Of a stretch of 64,000 bases of DNA, positions 1-10,122 are shown in pieces. Position 1 is the first letter of the stretch; each line of letters starts with the position of its first letter. The stretch is from Pseudomonas berkeleyensis (GTDB lineage: Bacteria; Pseudomonadota; Gammaproteobacteria; Pseudomonadales; Pseudomonadaceae): the NCBI RefSeq assembly GCF_014109765.1, contig NZ_CP059139.1, positions 5,291,001 through 5,355,000 on the forward strand, written 5' to 3'. The position numbers were made by a program, and so were the translations under genes. The notes under the pieces were generated by a model. That model had not been told where the DNA came from. It saw only the letters and a program-made list of their open reading frames with translations, and ran no database searches.

Positions 1-656
1 AATGCCTGAGCCAGTGTCTGGCAAGGCATGCCCTGATGCTGCGCGGCACTACTGGCAGCGGCGATCAGCAGCGCGGTGATCTGCGGGTCACTGCCGAATA
101 CCGCCTCCAGCTCGCCCAGATCCTGCTCGCCTGTCTGCAAACCCTGGCTGACGGCGTTGCGCACATCGCTGAGCAACGGCGCGCCCTGCCCCTCCTCGCG
201 CACCGTATCGAGAAAGTCGCGTAGCTCGCTGAGCAGCAGGGCCGGACGCGCCTGCACCGTCTCGTCAGCCGACGGCAACAGGCCACGCAAACGCTGGCGC
301 AGACTTTCGGCATTGAAGGGCTTGGCCAGGTAGGCACTGGGCGCCAGCGGCCGGGCCGCACGCACGCTGCGGGCATCGAGGCGCCCACTGATCAGGACGA
401 AAGGCAGCGCCGGCGTTCGCGGGTGACGACGCAACTGGCGCAACAACTCGACGCCGTCGAGCCCCGGCAACTCACCATCGGCGATCACCAGATCAGGCAG
501 GCGCCGCTTGCAGCGTGCCAGTGCCGCCTGGCCATCGCTGACCCGCAGTACGCGGGCGTCGCCGCGTATATCCAGCACCAGTTGCTGAAGCAGATTGGCC
601 GTCCAGGGATCGGCTTCGGCGATCAGGACTTCCACGGAGTGAGCTGAAGCGGTCAT
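1..656 (-). CDS. Response regulator with HDOD output domain (3' end outside window)
   Basis: Open frame running off the left edge, read from ATG at 656 with an AGAGG Shine-Dalgarno just upstream. Residues 1-120 are a receiver domain: acidic E14/D16, probable phosphoacceptor D60 in the segment LVIADGELPG, S90, and the switch lysine K112 in AKPF. From about residue 140 the sequence matches the start of an HDOD domain (APLLSDVRNAVSQGL, then SDPQITALLIAAASSA). HDOD proteins are signalling scaffolds related to HD phosphohydrolases but usually without catalysis. The partner kinase is not visible. The gene points away from rpmG and has its own upstream region. Confidence 0.8.
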   Translation of the reverse strand, partial: MTASAHSVEVLIAEADPWTANLLQQLVLDIRGDARVLRVSDGQAALARCKRRLPDLVIADGELPGLDGVELLRQLRRHPRTPALPFVLISGRLDARSVRAARPLAPSAYLAKPFNAESLRQRLRGLLPSADETVQARPALLLSELRDFLDTVREEGQGAPLLSDVRNAVSQGLQTGEQDLGELEAVFGSDPQITALLIAAASSAAQHQGMPCQTLAQA

Positions 657-933
657 GCGTGCCTCTGGGCGAACGACGAAAAATGGTGCCCGAACCCGCA
701 TGCGCCCGCATTCAATGCAAACCTGAGGGATGAGTCAGTTCCATGGCAACGCCGCAGTCTAAACCGAGGCTTTGCACCACGTCAGCTTATGCGGAAAAAC
801 TGCGCAAGAAGTTGCTCGGCGTCAGTTGACCAGAGAGCGGCTCCTGCCGCTGCTCAGCGGCGGGTTATCCAGGATACCAGGCACAAAAAAGCCCGCCGGT
901 GAGGGCGGGCTTCTTCGACAGGCAGCCGATCAA
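657..933. other. Intergenic region between rpmG and the response regulator
   Basis: About 277 bases without a convincing coding frame. It holds the rpmG terminator (885-910) and presumably the promoter for the response regulator. A GC-rich imperfect inverted repeat lies around 839-865. Nothing else is recognisable. Confidence 0.5.
885..910 (-). terminator. Rho-independent terminator of rpmB-rpmG
   Basis: A perfect 7-bp stem GCCCGCC/GGCGGGC (891-897 with 904-910) with a 6-nt loop, followed on the minus strand by TTTTTT (885-890). It lies 24 bases beyond the rpmG stop codon, the expected position for a factor-independent terminator. Confidence 0.85.
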
Positions 934-1089
934 TTACTTGATCTTGGCTTCCTTGTACATCACGTGCTTACGTACGACCGGATCGAATTTCTTGATTTCG
1001 ATCTTGTCGGGGGTGGTGCGCTTGTTCTTGTCGGTGGTGTAGAAGTGGCCGGTACCGGCGCTGGACACCAAACGGATCAGTTCACGCAT
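934..1089 (-). CDS. rpmG: 50S ribosomal protein L33
   Basis: 51-residue protein beginning [19 protein letters not shown] and ending in a lysine-rich tail, the L33 family pattern and length. L33 is a small component of the large ribosomal subunit near the E site. It has no CxxC zinc pairs, so it is the zinc-independent form. It follows rpmB by 10 nt on the same strand and shares its terminator, the usual Pseudomonas rpmB-rpmG operon. Confidence 0.97.
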   Translation of the reverse strand: MRELIRLVSSAGTGHFYTTDKNKRTTPDKIEIKKFDPVVRKHVMYKEAKIK

Positions 1090-1099
1090 GACTCTCTCC

Positions 1100-1336
1100 T
1101 TAAACCTTTTCGCCGCGAGCGCGCAGCTCAGCCAGCACTACGTCGATGCCACGCTTGTCGATAACGCGCATGCCTTTGGCAGATACGCGCAGACGCACGA
1201 AGCGCTTCTCGGACTCGACCCAGAAGCGATGGTGCTGCAGGTTCGGCAGGAAACGACGACGGGTTTTGTTGTTTGCGTGGGAAATATTGTTCCCGGTTAC
1301 CGGACCCTTACCGGTAACTTGACAGACTCTCGACAT
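1100..1336 (-). CDS. rpmB: 50S ribosomal protein L28
   Basis: 78 residues starting [17 protein letters not shown], with the conserved [15 protein letters not shown] segment that defines bacterial L28. It is a structural protein of the large ribosomal subunit and the first gene of the rpmB-rpmG operon. The promoter should lie in the 355-base region upstream. Confidence 0.97.
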   Translation of the reverse strand: MSRVCQVTGKGPVTGNNISHANNKTRRRFLPNLQHHRFWVESEKRFVRLRVSAKGMRVIDKRGIDVVLAELRARGEKV

Positions 1337-1691
1337 GCCTCAGCCCTCTAAAACCACATGCCCAACCCGGCATGGGTTGGCCGCTTAAACTCAATGTCAT
1401 TGGCGCTCGGCGCCGCGTTTCTCGAGGGTCTTACCGGGCGCACTACAAAGCACAAGAACCGGGCCCCTAGAAAAGAGCGCTGCTTTATACCAGAAAGCCC
1501 TGGGTGCAACAAGGGAAAGCGCAGGATAAAACACACGGGCGAAACCGCAGACTCGCCTGAGCCCAAGGCTTGAGGCCGCCCACGAGAATCGACCGCTCGT
1601 CGCCTGCCCCCCCGTATTCAGCGCCAACCAAATCGACTAGGGTTAGAGGCTTGCCGCCGGCGTACCGGCCCCCGGATATAAGGAGCTCTTC
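1337..1691. other. Intergenic region between rpmB and the peptide-binding protein gene
   Basis: About 355 bases between divergently read genes. It must carry the rpmB promoter (minus) and the promoter of the downstream transporter gene (plus), but I see no promoter hexamers clear enough to assign. Small frames here are not supported by any recognisable protein. A strong AAGGAG ribosome site lies at about 1679-1685, ahead of ATG 1692. Confidence 0.5.
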
Positions 1692-3263
1692 ATGCGCCTG
1701 CTACTCGCCACTCTCTTGTGCACCCCGATTCTGGCCCAGGCTGCCACCCTCAGTGTCTGCACCGAAGCCAGCCCCGAGGGCTTCGACGTGGTGCAGTACA
1801 ACTCGCTGACCACCACCAATGCCTCGGCCGACATGCTGATGAATCGCCTGGTGGAGTTCGATGCCGAACAGGGCAAGCTGTTGCCAAGCCTGGCGAGCAG
1901 TTGGTCGGTCTCCGAAGATGGCCTGGTCTACGACTTCCAGCTGCGTGACGACGTGCCGTTCCACCAGAGCGCCGACTTCAAGCCCAGCCGCAAGCTGGCC
2001 GCCGAGGACGTGCTGTTCAGCTTCCAACGCATGCTCGACCCGCAACACCCCTGGCACCAGGTCGCCGCCAGCGGTTACCCCCATGCCCAGTCGATGCAGT
2101 GGCCGAGCCTGATCGCCAAGATCGAAGCACCGGATGCACACAGCGTGCGCATCACCCTGACCCGCCGCGACGCCACCTTCCTCGCCACCCTGAGCATGGG
2201 CTTCGCCTCCATCTATCCAGCCGAGTACGCCGCCCAGTTGCTCGCCGCAGGCACGCCGCAGAAGCTCAACAGTGCGCCAGTGGGCAGCGGCCCGTTCGTC
2301 TTCGAGCGTTATCAGAAGGACGCCGCGGTGCGCTACCGCGCCAACCCGGACTACTTCGCTGGCAAACCAGGCGTGGATCGGGTGATCTTCGCCATTACCC
2401 CGGACAGCAACGTACGCCTGCAGCGCCTGCGCCGCGGCGAATGCCAGATCGCCCTGTCGCCTAAACCGCAGGATGTGCAAGCCATCGCTGGCGACACCAA
2501 GCTCAAGAGCGCGCAGACCGCCGCCTTCATGACGGCCTTCGTCGGCATCAACAGCCAGCATGCGCCGCTCGACAAACCGCAGGTACGCCAGGCGATCAAC
2601 CTGGCCTTCGACAAGGCCAGCTACGTCAAGGCCGTGTTCGAGGGCAGCGCCGAGCCGGCGCAAGGCCCCTACCCGGCCAATACCTGGAGCTACGCCAAGG
2701 ATCTGCCGGGCTATGCCCATGACCCTGCAAAAGCCCGCACCCTGCTTGCCGAAGCAGGCCTGGCCGACGGTTTCAAGACCACCCTCTGGACACGGCCGTC
2801 CGGCAGCCTGCTCAACCCCAACCCCAACCTTGGCGCACAACTGCTGCAAGCCGACCTGGCGAAGATCGGCGTCGATGCGGAAATCCGCGTGATCGAGTGG
2901 GGCGAGCTGATCCGTCGCGCCAAGGCCGGCGAGCACGACCTGCTGTTCATGGGCTGGGCTGGCGACAATGGCGACCCGGACAACTTCCTCACGCCGCAAT
3001 TCTCTTGCGCGTCGGTGGAGTCCGGCCTCAACTTCGCCCGTTACTGCGATGAAACGCTGGACAAACTGATCGCCGACGGCAAGGCCAGCAGCGACCAGAA
3101 CGAGCGCAGCCGCCTGTATCAACAGGCGCAGAAGATCATTCAGGAACAGGCATTGTGGCTACCGCTGGCCCACCCCACCGCCTTCGCGCTGCTCAGCGAG
3201 AAGGTGCAGGGCTACAAGGTCAGCCCGTTCGGTCGGCAGGACTTCTCCCGGGTGACATTCTGA
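1692..3263 (+). CDS. Periplasmic dipeptide/oligopeptide ABC transporter substrate-binding protein
   Basis: 523 residues of the SBP_bac_5 (DppA/OppA) family. A signal peptide occupies residues 1-18 (hydrophobic LLLATLLCTPIL, cleavage expected after AQA). The mature part starts TLSVCTEASPEGFD, typical of DppA-like proteins. The segment PVGSGPFVFERYQKDAAV and a C-terminal LPLAHPTAFALLS fit the family fold. It should bind a peptide in the periplasm and deliver it to an ABC permease, but no permease or ATPase gene is adjacent, so it must use a transporter encoded elsewhere. The start is supported by AAGGAG 8 nt upstream. Confidence 0.9.
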   Translation: MRLLLATLLCTPILAQAATLSVCTEASPEGFDVVQYNSLTTTNASADMLMNRLVEFDAEQGKLLPSLASSWSVSEDGLVYDFQLRDDVPFHQSADFKPSRKLAAEDVLFSFQRMLDPQHPWHQVAASGYPHAQSMQWPSLIAKIEAPDAHSVRITLTRRDATFLATLSMGFASIYPAEYAAQLLAAGTPQKLNSAPVGSGPFVFERYQKDAAVRYRANPDYFAGKPGVDRVIFAITPDSNVRLQRLRRGECQIALSPKPQDVQAIAGDTKLKSAQTAAFMTAFVGINSQHAPLDKPQVRQAINLAFDKASYVKAVFEGSAEPAQGPYPANTWSYAKDLPGYAHDPAKARTLLAEAGLADGFKTTLWTRPSGSLLNPNPNLGAQLLQADLAKIGVDAEIRVIEWGELIRRAKAGEHDLLFMGWAGDNGDPDNFLTPQFSCASVESGLNFARYCDETLDKLIADGKASSDQNERSRLYQQAQKIIQEQALWLPLAHPTAFALLSEKVQGYKVSPFGRQDFSRVTF

Positions 3264-3808
3264 GCATCGCCGCGCGGCTGCTGCCCGAGTATCAGTTCAG
3301 CGAGCGCCATCAGTTGGACATCGGCGCAACGCCGGGCGCCATTCTCGAAGCCGTCGTTACGCTGGACGCCGAGGATGACCCGCTGATCCGTCGCTGCCTG
3401 CAACTGCGTGAGGCACCGGCCCGCCTGGCGCTCAAGCTGGGGCTGCGTAACGACCTGCAGAACACGCCCAGATTCGGCATGCACTCATTCAGCCTGTTGG
3501 CACGCGATGCCGACCAGGCGGCCTACGGTTTGATCGGCCGCTTCTGGCGCAGCGACTTCGGCCTGCTGCCCTGCACTGATGGCGAGGCGTTCCGCACATT
3601 TCGCGAACCAGGCGTGGCCAGACTGCTGCTGAGCTTTCGCTGCGAGCCGGCAAGCAGCGGCCATACGCGCCTGATCACGGAGACCCGCGTGCATTGTCCG
3701 GATCGCGCCAGCCGCCTGGCGTTCACACCCTACTGGTTGGCAATCCGCCCGGCCAGCGGATTGATCCGTCGGCGCATGCTGAATGGCATCAGGGCCAGGG
3801 TCGAATGA
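3260..3808 (+). CDS. Conserved protein, DUF2867-like/SRPBCC-type
   Basis: About 182 residues. The region LLPEYQFSERHQLDIGATPGAILEAV opens a compact alpha/beta domain. The C-terminus TETRVHCPDRASRLAFTPYW and the end GLIRRRML resemble the DUF2867/SRPBCC-like family, whose ligand is unknown. The frame stays open to an ATG at 3155 inside the upstream gene, but family similarity only begins near 3260, where the available codons are ATT (3257) or CTG (3260), overlapping the upstream TGA. Translational coupling from an unusual start is therefore likely. A TTG at 3314 is a shorter alternative. Function unknown. Confidence 0.6.
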   Translation: MSIAARLLPEYQFSERHQLDIGATPGAILEAVVTLDAEDDPLIRRCLQLREAPARLALKLGLRNDLQNTPRFGMHSFSLLARDADQAAYGLIGRFWRSDFGLLPCTDGEAFRTFREPGVARLLLSFRCEPASSGHTRLITETRVHCPDRASRLAFTPYWLAIRPASGLIRRRMLNGIRARVE

Positions 3809-3815
3809 CTCCGCC

Positions 3816-4490
3816 CTACATCCAGCCCAGCTCGGCCATGGACAGCGGCTCACCATCACCGACGATGAAGTGATCGAGCACGCGCACCTCCACCAACGCC
3901 AGCGCATCCTTGAGCCGCTGGGTCAGCACGCGGTCGGCCTGGCTGGGCTCCGACACGCCCGATGGGTGGTTGTGGGTAAGGATGACGGCAGCGGCATTGT
4001 TGGCCAGCGAACGCTTGACCACCTGCCGCGGATAAACGCTGGCACTGTCGATGCTGCCGCGAAACAGCACCTCGAAGGCCAGCACGCGATGCTTGGCATC
4101 CATAAACAGGCAACCGAATACCTCGTGCGGCTCGTGACGCAGCTGCGCCTTGAGGTAGTCACGCACCGCCTGCGGGCTTTCCAGCGCCGAATCACGGCGC
4201 AGGCGCTCGGCCAGATGCCGTCGCGACATCTCCAGCACCGCCTGCAATTGCGCATATTTGGCTGGCCCCAGGCCCAGGTGCTGGCTGAAGCCAGCCAGAT
4301 CCGCCTCCAGTAGGGTTCGCAGGCTGCCGAATTCACTCAACAGATGCCGCGCCAGATCCACTGCGCTCTTGCCGGTAACCCCGGTACGCAGGAAGATCGC
4401 TAGCAACTCGGCATCGGTCAGCGACGCCGCACCTTGCTCCAGCAGTTTCTCCCGCGGACGCTCCGCCGCGGGCCAATCACGAATGCTCAT
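3816..4490 (-). CDS. radC: RadC family protein (JAMM domain)
   Basis: 224 residues from [16 protein letters not shown]. An N-terminal helix-hairpin-helix-like region (to about residue 110) is followed by an MPN+/JAMM metalloprotease-fold domain. The zinc-binding signature HNHPSG...D is intact near residues 173-186, with a conserved upstream Glu in LAFEVLFRG. Once linked to DNA repair, the family's role is unresolved. The start at 4490 is chosen over an upstream ATG because all RadC proteins begin at this point and GAGGTGG precedes it. Divergent from coaBC. Confidence 0.93.
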   Translation of the reverse strand: MSIRDWPAAERPREKLLEQGAASLTDAELLAIFLRTGVTGKSAVDLARHLLSEFGSLRTLLEADLAGFSQHLGLGPAKYAQLQAVLEMSRRHLAERLRRDSALESPQAVRDYLKAQLRHEPHEVFGCLFMDAKHRVLAFEVLFRGSIDSASVYPRQVVKRSLANNAAAVILTHNHPSGVSEPSQADRVLTQRLKDALALVEVRVLDHFIVGDGEPLSMAELGWM

Positions 4491-4630
4491 GCGCCACCTC
4501 CATGTCGAGCCATACGCCCGCTGATCCGCTGCGGGCGCTGTGCTATCGTAGCCCATCTTTTTACACGGGGCCGGCCTGGGGAGGCGTTGGTCACGTGGCG
4601 CACATCCACCGGTATATAAAAGGCAGGCCT

Positions 4631-5839
4631 ATGCAGCGGCTGTATCGCAAACGCATCATCGTCGGCGTCGGGGGCGGTATTGCTGCCTACAAGAGCGCCG
4701 AACTGGTTCGCCGACTCAAGGATCAAGGCGCCGAAGTCCGTGTGGTGATGACCCAGGGCGGACGCGAATTCATCACCCCGCTGACCCTGCAGGCGCTTTC
4801 CGGCCACCCCGTGCATCTCGACCTGCTCGACCCGGCCGCCGAAGCGGCGATGGGCCATATCGAGCTGGCACGCTGGGCTGACCTGATCCTGATCGCCCCC
4901 GCCACCGCCGACCTGATCGCGCGTCTGGCCCAGGGTGTGGCCAACGACCTGCTGACCACTCTGGTACTGGCCTCCGACGCGCCCATCGCCCTGGCGCCAG
5001 CCATGAACCAGGCGATGTGGCGCGATGAGGCCACGCAAGCCAATCTGGAACTGTTGCAGCAGCGCGGCATGCGCCTCTTCGGCCCGGCATCCGGCAGCCA
5101 GGCCTGTGGCGACATCGGCCTCGGCCGCATGCTCGAACCCAACGACCTGGCACACCTGGCCGCCGATTGCTTCCAGCGCCAGGCGCTGGACGGCCTGCAT
5201 ATCCTGATTACCGCCGGCCCGACTCAGGAAAACATCGACCCGGTGCGCTACATCACCAACCACAGCTCCGGGAAGATGGGTTTCGCCCTGGCCGAGGCCG
5301 CCGCCGAAGCCGGCGCCAAGGTCACTCTGGTCAGTGGCCCGGTGCATCTGCCGACCCCGGATCGGGTTGATCGCATCGATGTGGTCAGCGCCCGCGACAT
5401 GCTCGCCGCCTGCGAAGCAGCGATGCCCTGCGACGTACTGATCGCGGCAGCGGCTGTGGCCGACTACCGCCCGGAAGTGGTCGCGCAACACAAATTGAAG
5501 AAAGACCCCAGCAGTGGTGAGGGCATGCTCCTGCAAATGGTGCGCAACCCGGATATTCTCGCCACCATCGCCGGTCGCGAGGATCGCCCGTTCAGTGTGG
5601 GCTTCGCCGCCGAGACCGAGAACCTGCTCGAATACGCTTCGCGCAAGCTGCGCGACAAAAATCTCGATCTGATCGTCGCCAATGATGTGGCCAACCCCAG
5701 CATCGGCTTCAATAGTGAAGAGAACGCCATCACCGTGATCGACCGTGGCCTGCAGCAAACCAGCTTTGCCCAGACCAGCAAGGGCAAGATTGCCCGCCAG
5801 TTGATCACCCTTATCGCCGAACGACTGAACAAGAACTGA
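4631..5839 (+). CDS. coaBC: Bifunctional phosphopantothenoylcysteine decarboxylase / phosphopantothenate-cysteine ligase
   Basis: 402 residues. The CoaC half (1 to about 190) starts [19 protein letters not shown] and carries the PAMNQAMW motif and the active-site cysteine in [13 protein letters not shown]. The CoaB half (about 190-402) has the nucleotide-binding segment [16 protein letters not shown] and the conserved lysine-rich [11 protein letters not shown]. Together they convert 4'-phosphopantothenate to 4'-phosphopantetheine in coenzyme A synthesis. Start 4631 gives the family N-terminus. The stop is 2 nt from dut, so the two are co-transcribed. Confidence 0.96.
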   Translation: MQRLYRKRIIVGVGGGIAAYKSAELVRRLKDQGAEVRVVMTQGGREFITPLTLQALSGHPVHLDLLDPAAEAAMGHIELARWADLILIAPATADLIARLAQGVANDLLTTLVLASDAPIALAPAMNQAMWRDEATQANLELLQQRGMRLFGPASGSQACGDIGLGRMLEPNDLAHLAADCFQRQALDGLHILITAGPTQENIDPVRYITNHSSGKMGFALAEAAAEAGAKVTLVSGPVHLPTPDRVDRIDVVSARDMLAACEAAMPCDVLIAAAAVADYRPEVVAQHKLKKDPSSGEGMLLQMVRNPDILATIAGREDRPFSVGFAAETENLLEYASRKLRDKNLDLIVANDVANPSIGFNSEENAITVIDRGLQQTSFAQTSKGKIARQLITLIAERLNKN

Positions 5840-5841
5840 CC

Positions 5842-6297
5842 ATGCACGCTCTGCAAGCCAAGATCCTCGACCCCCGCCTCGGCCAGGAATTTCCGCTGCC
5901 GCAATACGCCACGCCCGGTTCGGCCGGCCTCGACCTGCGCGCCATGCTCAAGGAGGAGATCGTCCTCGAACCGGGCCAGACGGTACTGATCCCGACTGGC
6001 CTGTCGATCTACATCGGCGACCCCGGCCTGGCCGCGTTGATCCTGCCGCGCTCGGGCCTGGGCCACAAACACGGCATCGTCCTCGGCAACCTGGTCGGCC
6101 TGATCGACTCGGACTACCAGGGCGAACTGATGGTGTCATGCTGGAACCGGGGCCAGACGCCCTTCACCATCGCCGTCGGCGAGCGCATCGCACAGTTGGT
6201 ATTGGTGCCGGTGGTACAGGCGCACTTCGAGCTGGTCGAGCAGTTCGACGAGACCCAACGTGGTGCTGGCGGCTTCGGCCACTCCGGTAGCCACTGA
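5842..6297 (+). CDS. dut: Deoxyuridine 5'-triphosphate nucleotidohydrolase
   Basis: 151 residues with all five trimeric dUTPase motifs in order: [38 protein letters not shown] and the C-terminal [10 protein letters not shown] that closes over the active site. It hydrolyses dUTP to dUMP, keeping uracil out of DNA and feeding dTMP synthesis. It sits directly between coaBC and algC, the standard arrangement in Pseudomonas. Confidence 0.97.
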   Translation: MHALQAKILDPRLGQEFPLPQYATPGSAGLDLRAMLKEEIVLEPGQTVLIPTGLSIYIGDPGLAALILPRSGLGHKHGIVLGNLVGLIDSDYQGELMVSCWNRGQTPFTIAVGERIAQLVLVPVVQAHFELVEQFDETQRGAGGFGHSGSH

Positions 6298-6335
6298 TTC
6301 TTAGCCCACAGGACGACCCGCCGAGGAGCACCTGC

Positions 6336-8918
6336 GTGAAACTCTTCAAGCGTAACGCCAAGGAAGTCGACACCCCTGCCAGCCTCGCGCCAGAGACCAA
6401 GAGCAAGGCCGCCAAGCCTTCACTTGGCCCGCTGCTTCCTGGCTTGCTCGCCGCCTTGATTGGAGCGGGAGCGGGCGGCGCCTTGCTCTGGTTCGTCCAG
6501 GGCAGTGCCGAGCAGGCTCGTCAGAGCGAGCTGGTACAGGCCATCGGCAGCAGCCAGGCCGCGGCCGTACAACAGGCGCTCAAACAACTGCAGGCCGACA
6601 GCCTCGTCGCCACGCGCAACCCCGAGCTGCTGCAGGCACTGCAAAGTGGCGATGCCTTGCAGGTCAGCGAAGCCGAACGTCGCCTCGGTTACTGGGATGG
6701 CGTGATCGACGCCCACCTCAACCGCCGTGGCGAAGCGGTACAGAACACCACCCGCGCCGCACCGATGAACTTCGCCGGTCTGGACATGCTGCGCCGCGCC
6801 GAGAGCGGTCAACCCCCAGCCGTCGAAGCCTACCGGGTCGGCCAGCGTTGGCTGGCCTATAGCGCCGTGGCACTGCGCATGGGTGAGAACCAACCAGCCC
6901 AAGGCACCCTGCTGCTGGCAGTCGACCTGCAACGCCTGTTGGCGGCCCTACCGCCGTTGCCGGCCGAGTACGGCCAGGTGCAACTGGTGCAGCAGTTTGC
7001 CAACACGCCAGCGCAGGTGCTCCTGCAACGTGGCCAGGCCGGCGAAGGCAACGCGCAAACCTTCTCCACAGGCAACCCGCACTGGAAGATCAACTTCACC
7101 GCCGGTCCAGGCCTGACGCAAGGTGGCATACCGCCCGTGATGCTTGGCCTCGCTGCGCTGCTCGCCCTGGGTGGCGCAGTGATCGGCCTGATCCTGCTGC
7201 AAGGCGCCCTGCAGCGCCGGGTCAATGGCGATGCCAAACAACTCGGACAAATGCTCAAAGAACTCTCTGCGGGCAAGAGCGTCAAAGCCTTCAGCCTCAG
7301 CGTACCGGCCCTCGATGCCCTGGCCCAGAGCCTGGCCCGTTTGCCGCGCCGCAGCAGTGAAGGCAGCAGTACCCCCGCTAAAGGAACAGTTGCGGCTCCC
7401 ACCGCTCAGCCCGCAACCAAGCCCGCCGAGCTGGTCGACCCGCTGTTCCAGGACACCGATATCCTCGATATCGACATTCTCGATGAAGACCAGGATCTCC
7501 TGGGACTGGAGCAGAGCCCCGCAATGAGCAATAGCCAAAGCGCCCCGAAACTTCCCGCCGACATCTTCCGCGCCTACGACATCCGTGGCGTGGTCGGCGA
7601 CACCCTGACCGCCGAATACGCCTACTGGATCGGCCGCGCCATCGGCTCGCAGAGCCTGGCCCAGGGCGAGCCCAAGGTCATCGTCGGCCGTGACGGCCGC
7701 CTGTCCGGCCCCGAGCTGCTGCAGCAACTGGTGCAAGGCCTACTCGACTGCGGCTGCGAAGTCACCGATATCGGCATGGTGCCGACTCCGGTCGTCTACT
7801 TCGCTGCCAACGTGCTGGAAGGCCGCTCGGCCGTGATGCTCACCGGCAGCCACAACCCACCGGACTACAACGGTTTCAAGATCATCATCGCTGGCGACAC
7901 CCTGGCCAACGAGCAGATCCTCGCGCTGAAAACCCGCCTGGACAACAACGACCTGGCCAGCGGCGTCGGCAGCGTGCAACAGGTCGATGTCCTGCAGCGC
8001 TACTTCAAGACCATCCGTGACGACATCGCCCTGGCCAAGCCGCTGCGCGTGGTGGTCGACTGCGGCAACGGCGCCGCTGGCGTGATCGCCCCGCAGTTGA
8101 TCGAGGCCCTGGGCTGCAGCGTCATCCCGCTGTTCTGCGAAGTCGACGGCACCTTCCCCAACCACCACCCGGATCCGGGCAAGCCGGAGAACCTGGTCGA
8201 CCTGATCGCCCGCGTCAAAGCCGAGAACGCCGACCTCGGCCTGGCCTTCGACGGCGACGGCGACCGCGTCGGCGTGGTGACCAACACCGGCACCATCGTC
8301 TACCCGGATCGCCTGCTGATGCTGTTCGCCAAGGACGTGGTCTCGCGCAATCCGGGCGCGGACATCATCTTCGACGTCAAATGCACCCGTCGCCTGACCC
8401 CACTGATCAGCGGCTATGGTGGCCGTCCGGTGATGTGGAAAACCGGTCACTCGCTGATCAAGAAGAAGATGAAGGAAACCGGCGCACTGCTGGCCGGCGA
8501 AATGAGCGGCCACATCTTCTTCAAGGAGCGCTGGTACGGCTTCGATGACGGTATCTACAGCGCCGCTCGCCTGCTGGAAATCCTCAGCCTCGAAAAACGC
8601 AACGCCGAGCAAGTGTTCAGCGCCTTCCCGAGCGACATCTCCACGCCAGAAATCAACATCAAGGTCACCGAGCAGACCAAGTTCGGCATGATCGAGCGCC
8701 TGCAACGCGAAGGCCAATGGGGCGAAGCGAATATCACCAGCATCGACGGTGTGCGCGTCGATTACCCCAAAGGCTGGGGCCTGATCCGCGCCTCCAACAC
8801 CACGCCGGTACTGGTGCTGCGTTTCGAGGCCGACACCCAGGAAGAGCTGGAGCGCATCCAGGATGTGTTCCGCGCCCAGTTGCTCAAGGTCGCACCCGAC
8901 CTGTCACTCCCCTTTTGA
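6336..8918 (+). CDS. algC: Phosphomannomutase/phosphoglucomutase AlgC with N-terminal membrane-anchored extension
   Basis: 860 residues from GTG 6336, preceded by GAGGAG. Residues 1-25 are basic. A transmembrane segment lies at about 28-50, then a soluble region that should be periplasmic (about 50-265), a second transmembrane segment near 268-290, and a linker to about 396. The catalytic module starts near residue 397 and has the phosphoserine motif TGSHNP, the Mg site DGDGDR, the sugar site GEMSGH and the phosphate site RASNTTP. It interconverts mannose and glucose 6- and 1-phosphates for alginate, LPS and rhamnolipid precursors. An internal ATG (7524) preceded by GGAG could make the classical 464-residue soluble AlgC. 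Confidence 0.93.
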   Translation: MKLFKRNAKEVDTPASLAPETKSKAAKPSLGPLLPGLLAALIGAGAGGALLWFVQGSAEQARQSELVQAIGSSQAAAVQQALKQLQADSLVATRNPELLQALQSGDALQVSEAERRLGYWDGVIDAHLNRRGEAVQNTTRAAPMNFAGLDMLRRAESGQPPAVEAYRVGQRWLAYSAVALRMGENQPAQGTLLLAVDLQRLLAALPPLPAEYGQVQLVQQFANTPAQVLLQRGQAGEGNAQTFSTGNPHWKINFTAGPGLTQGGIPPVMLGLAALLALGGAVIGLILLQGALQRRVNGDAKQLGQMLKELSAGKSVKAFSLSVPALDALAQSLARLPRRSSEGSSTPAKGTVAAPTAQPATKPAELVDPLFQDTDILDIDILDEDQDLLGLEQSPAMSNSQSAPKLPADIFRAYDIRGVVGDTLTAEYAYWIGRAIGSQSLAQGEPKVIVGRDGRLSGPELLQQLVQGLLDCGCEVTDIGMVPTPVVYFAANVLEGRSAVMLTGSHNPPDYNGFKIIIAGDTLANEQILALKTRLDNNDLASGVGSVQQVDVLQRYFKTIRDDIALAKPLRVVVDCGNGAAGVIAPQLIEALGCSVIPLFCEVDGTFPNHHPDPGKPENLVDLIARVKAENADLGLAFDGDGDRVGVVTNTGTIVYPDRLLMLFAKDVVSRNPGADIIFDVKCTRRLTPLISGYGGRPVMWKTGHSLIKKKMKETGALLAGEMSGHIFFKERWYGFDDGIYSAARLLEILSLEKRNAEQVFSAFPSDISTPEINIKVTEQTKFGMIERLQREGQWGEANITSIDGVRVDYPKGWGLIRASNTTPVLVLRFEADTQEELERIQDVFRAQLLKVAPDLSLPF

Positions 8919-9848
<930 letters not shown>

Positions 9849-9852
9849 AAGC

Positions 9853-9873
9853 AAGCCGCTAACGCGGCTTTCT
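9853..9873 (+). terminator. Terminator after argB
   Basis: A 7-bp stem AAGCCGC/GCGGCTT with loop TAAC, followed by TCT, starting 5 nt after the argB stop. The T-run is short, so termination may be partial. Confidence 0.6.
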
Positions 9874-9877
9874 GATG

Positions 9878-9924
9878 ACCCTCTCCCGCTTGCGGGAGAG
9901 GGTGCCCAAAGGGCGGGAGAGGGT
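9878..9924. repeat. REP-like perfect palindrome plus partial direct copy
   Basis: ACCCTCTCCCGC and its exact reverse complement (9878-9889 and 9892-9903) enclose a TT spacer, a perfect 12-bp hairpin. The right arm GCGGGAGAGGGT recurs as a direct copy at 9913-9924. This is the form of extragenic palindromic elements common downstream of gammaproteobacterial genes. Confidence 0.7.
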
Positions 9925-9993
9925 AAAGCGGCCGCCTCGCGATCCCCTCAATCCCAGAAGACGTCCACAAACCTGTGATGGCCCGCCATACGG

Positions 9994-10015
9994 CGGTGCG
10001 CACGGCGCACCCTAC
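9994..10015 (-). repeat. Dispersed GTAGGGTGCGC repeat, copy near argB
   Basis: On the minus strand the 22 bases begin GTAGGGTGCGCCGTGCGC and are identical to 62618-62639 near the 5S gene. Shorter relatives lie at 31336-31350, 46775-46785 and 48241-48256. It is non-coding and lies between argB and the thioesterase gene. Confidence 0.75.
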
Positions 10016-10122
10016 ACAGCCATCGAGCCCGCTTATCTCCCCACATCCATGTGGCGACTCGAACTTGCCGTAATCCCACCCGACCAGCACGCTCGCCAGG
10101 CAACCTTCATAAAGGAACGCCC

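Noticed and set aside
1701..3122. Long antisense open frame (473 codons) opposite the peptide-binding protein gene
   Set aside because: High-GC third-position bias creates long antisense frames. The plus-strand protein has a signal peptide and family motifs; the antisense product resembles nothing.
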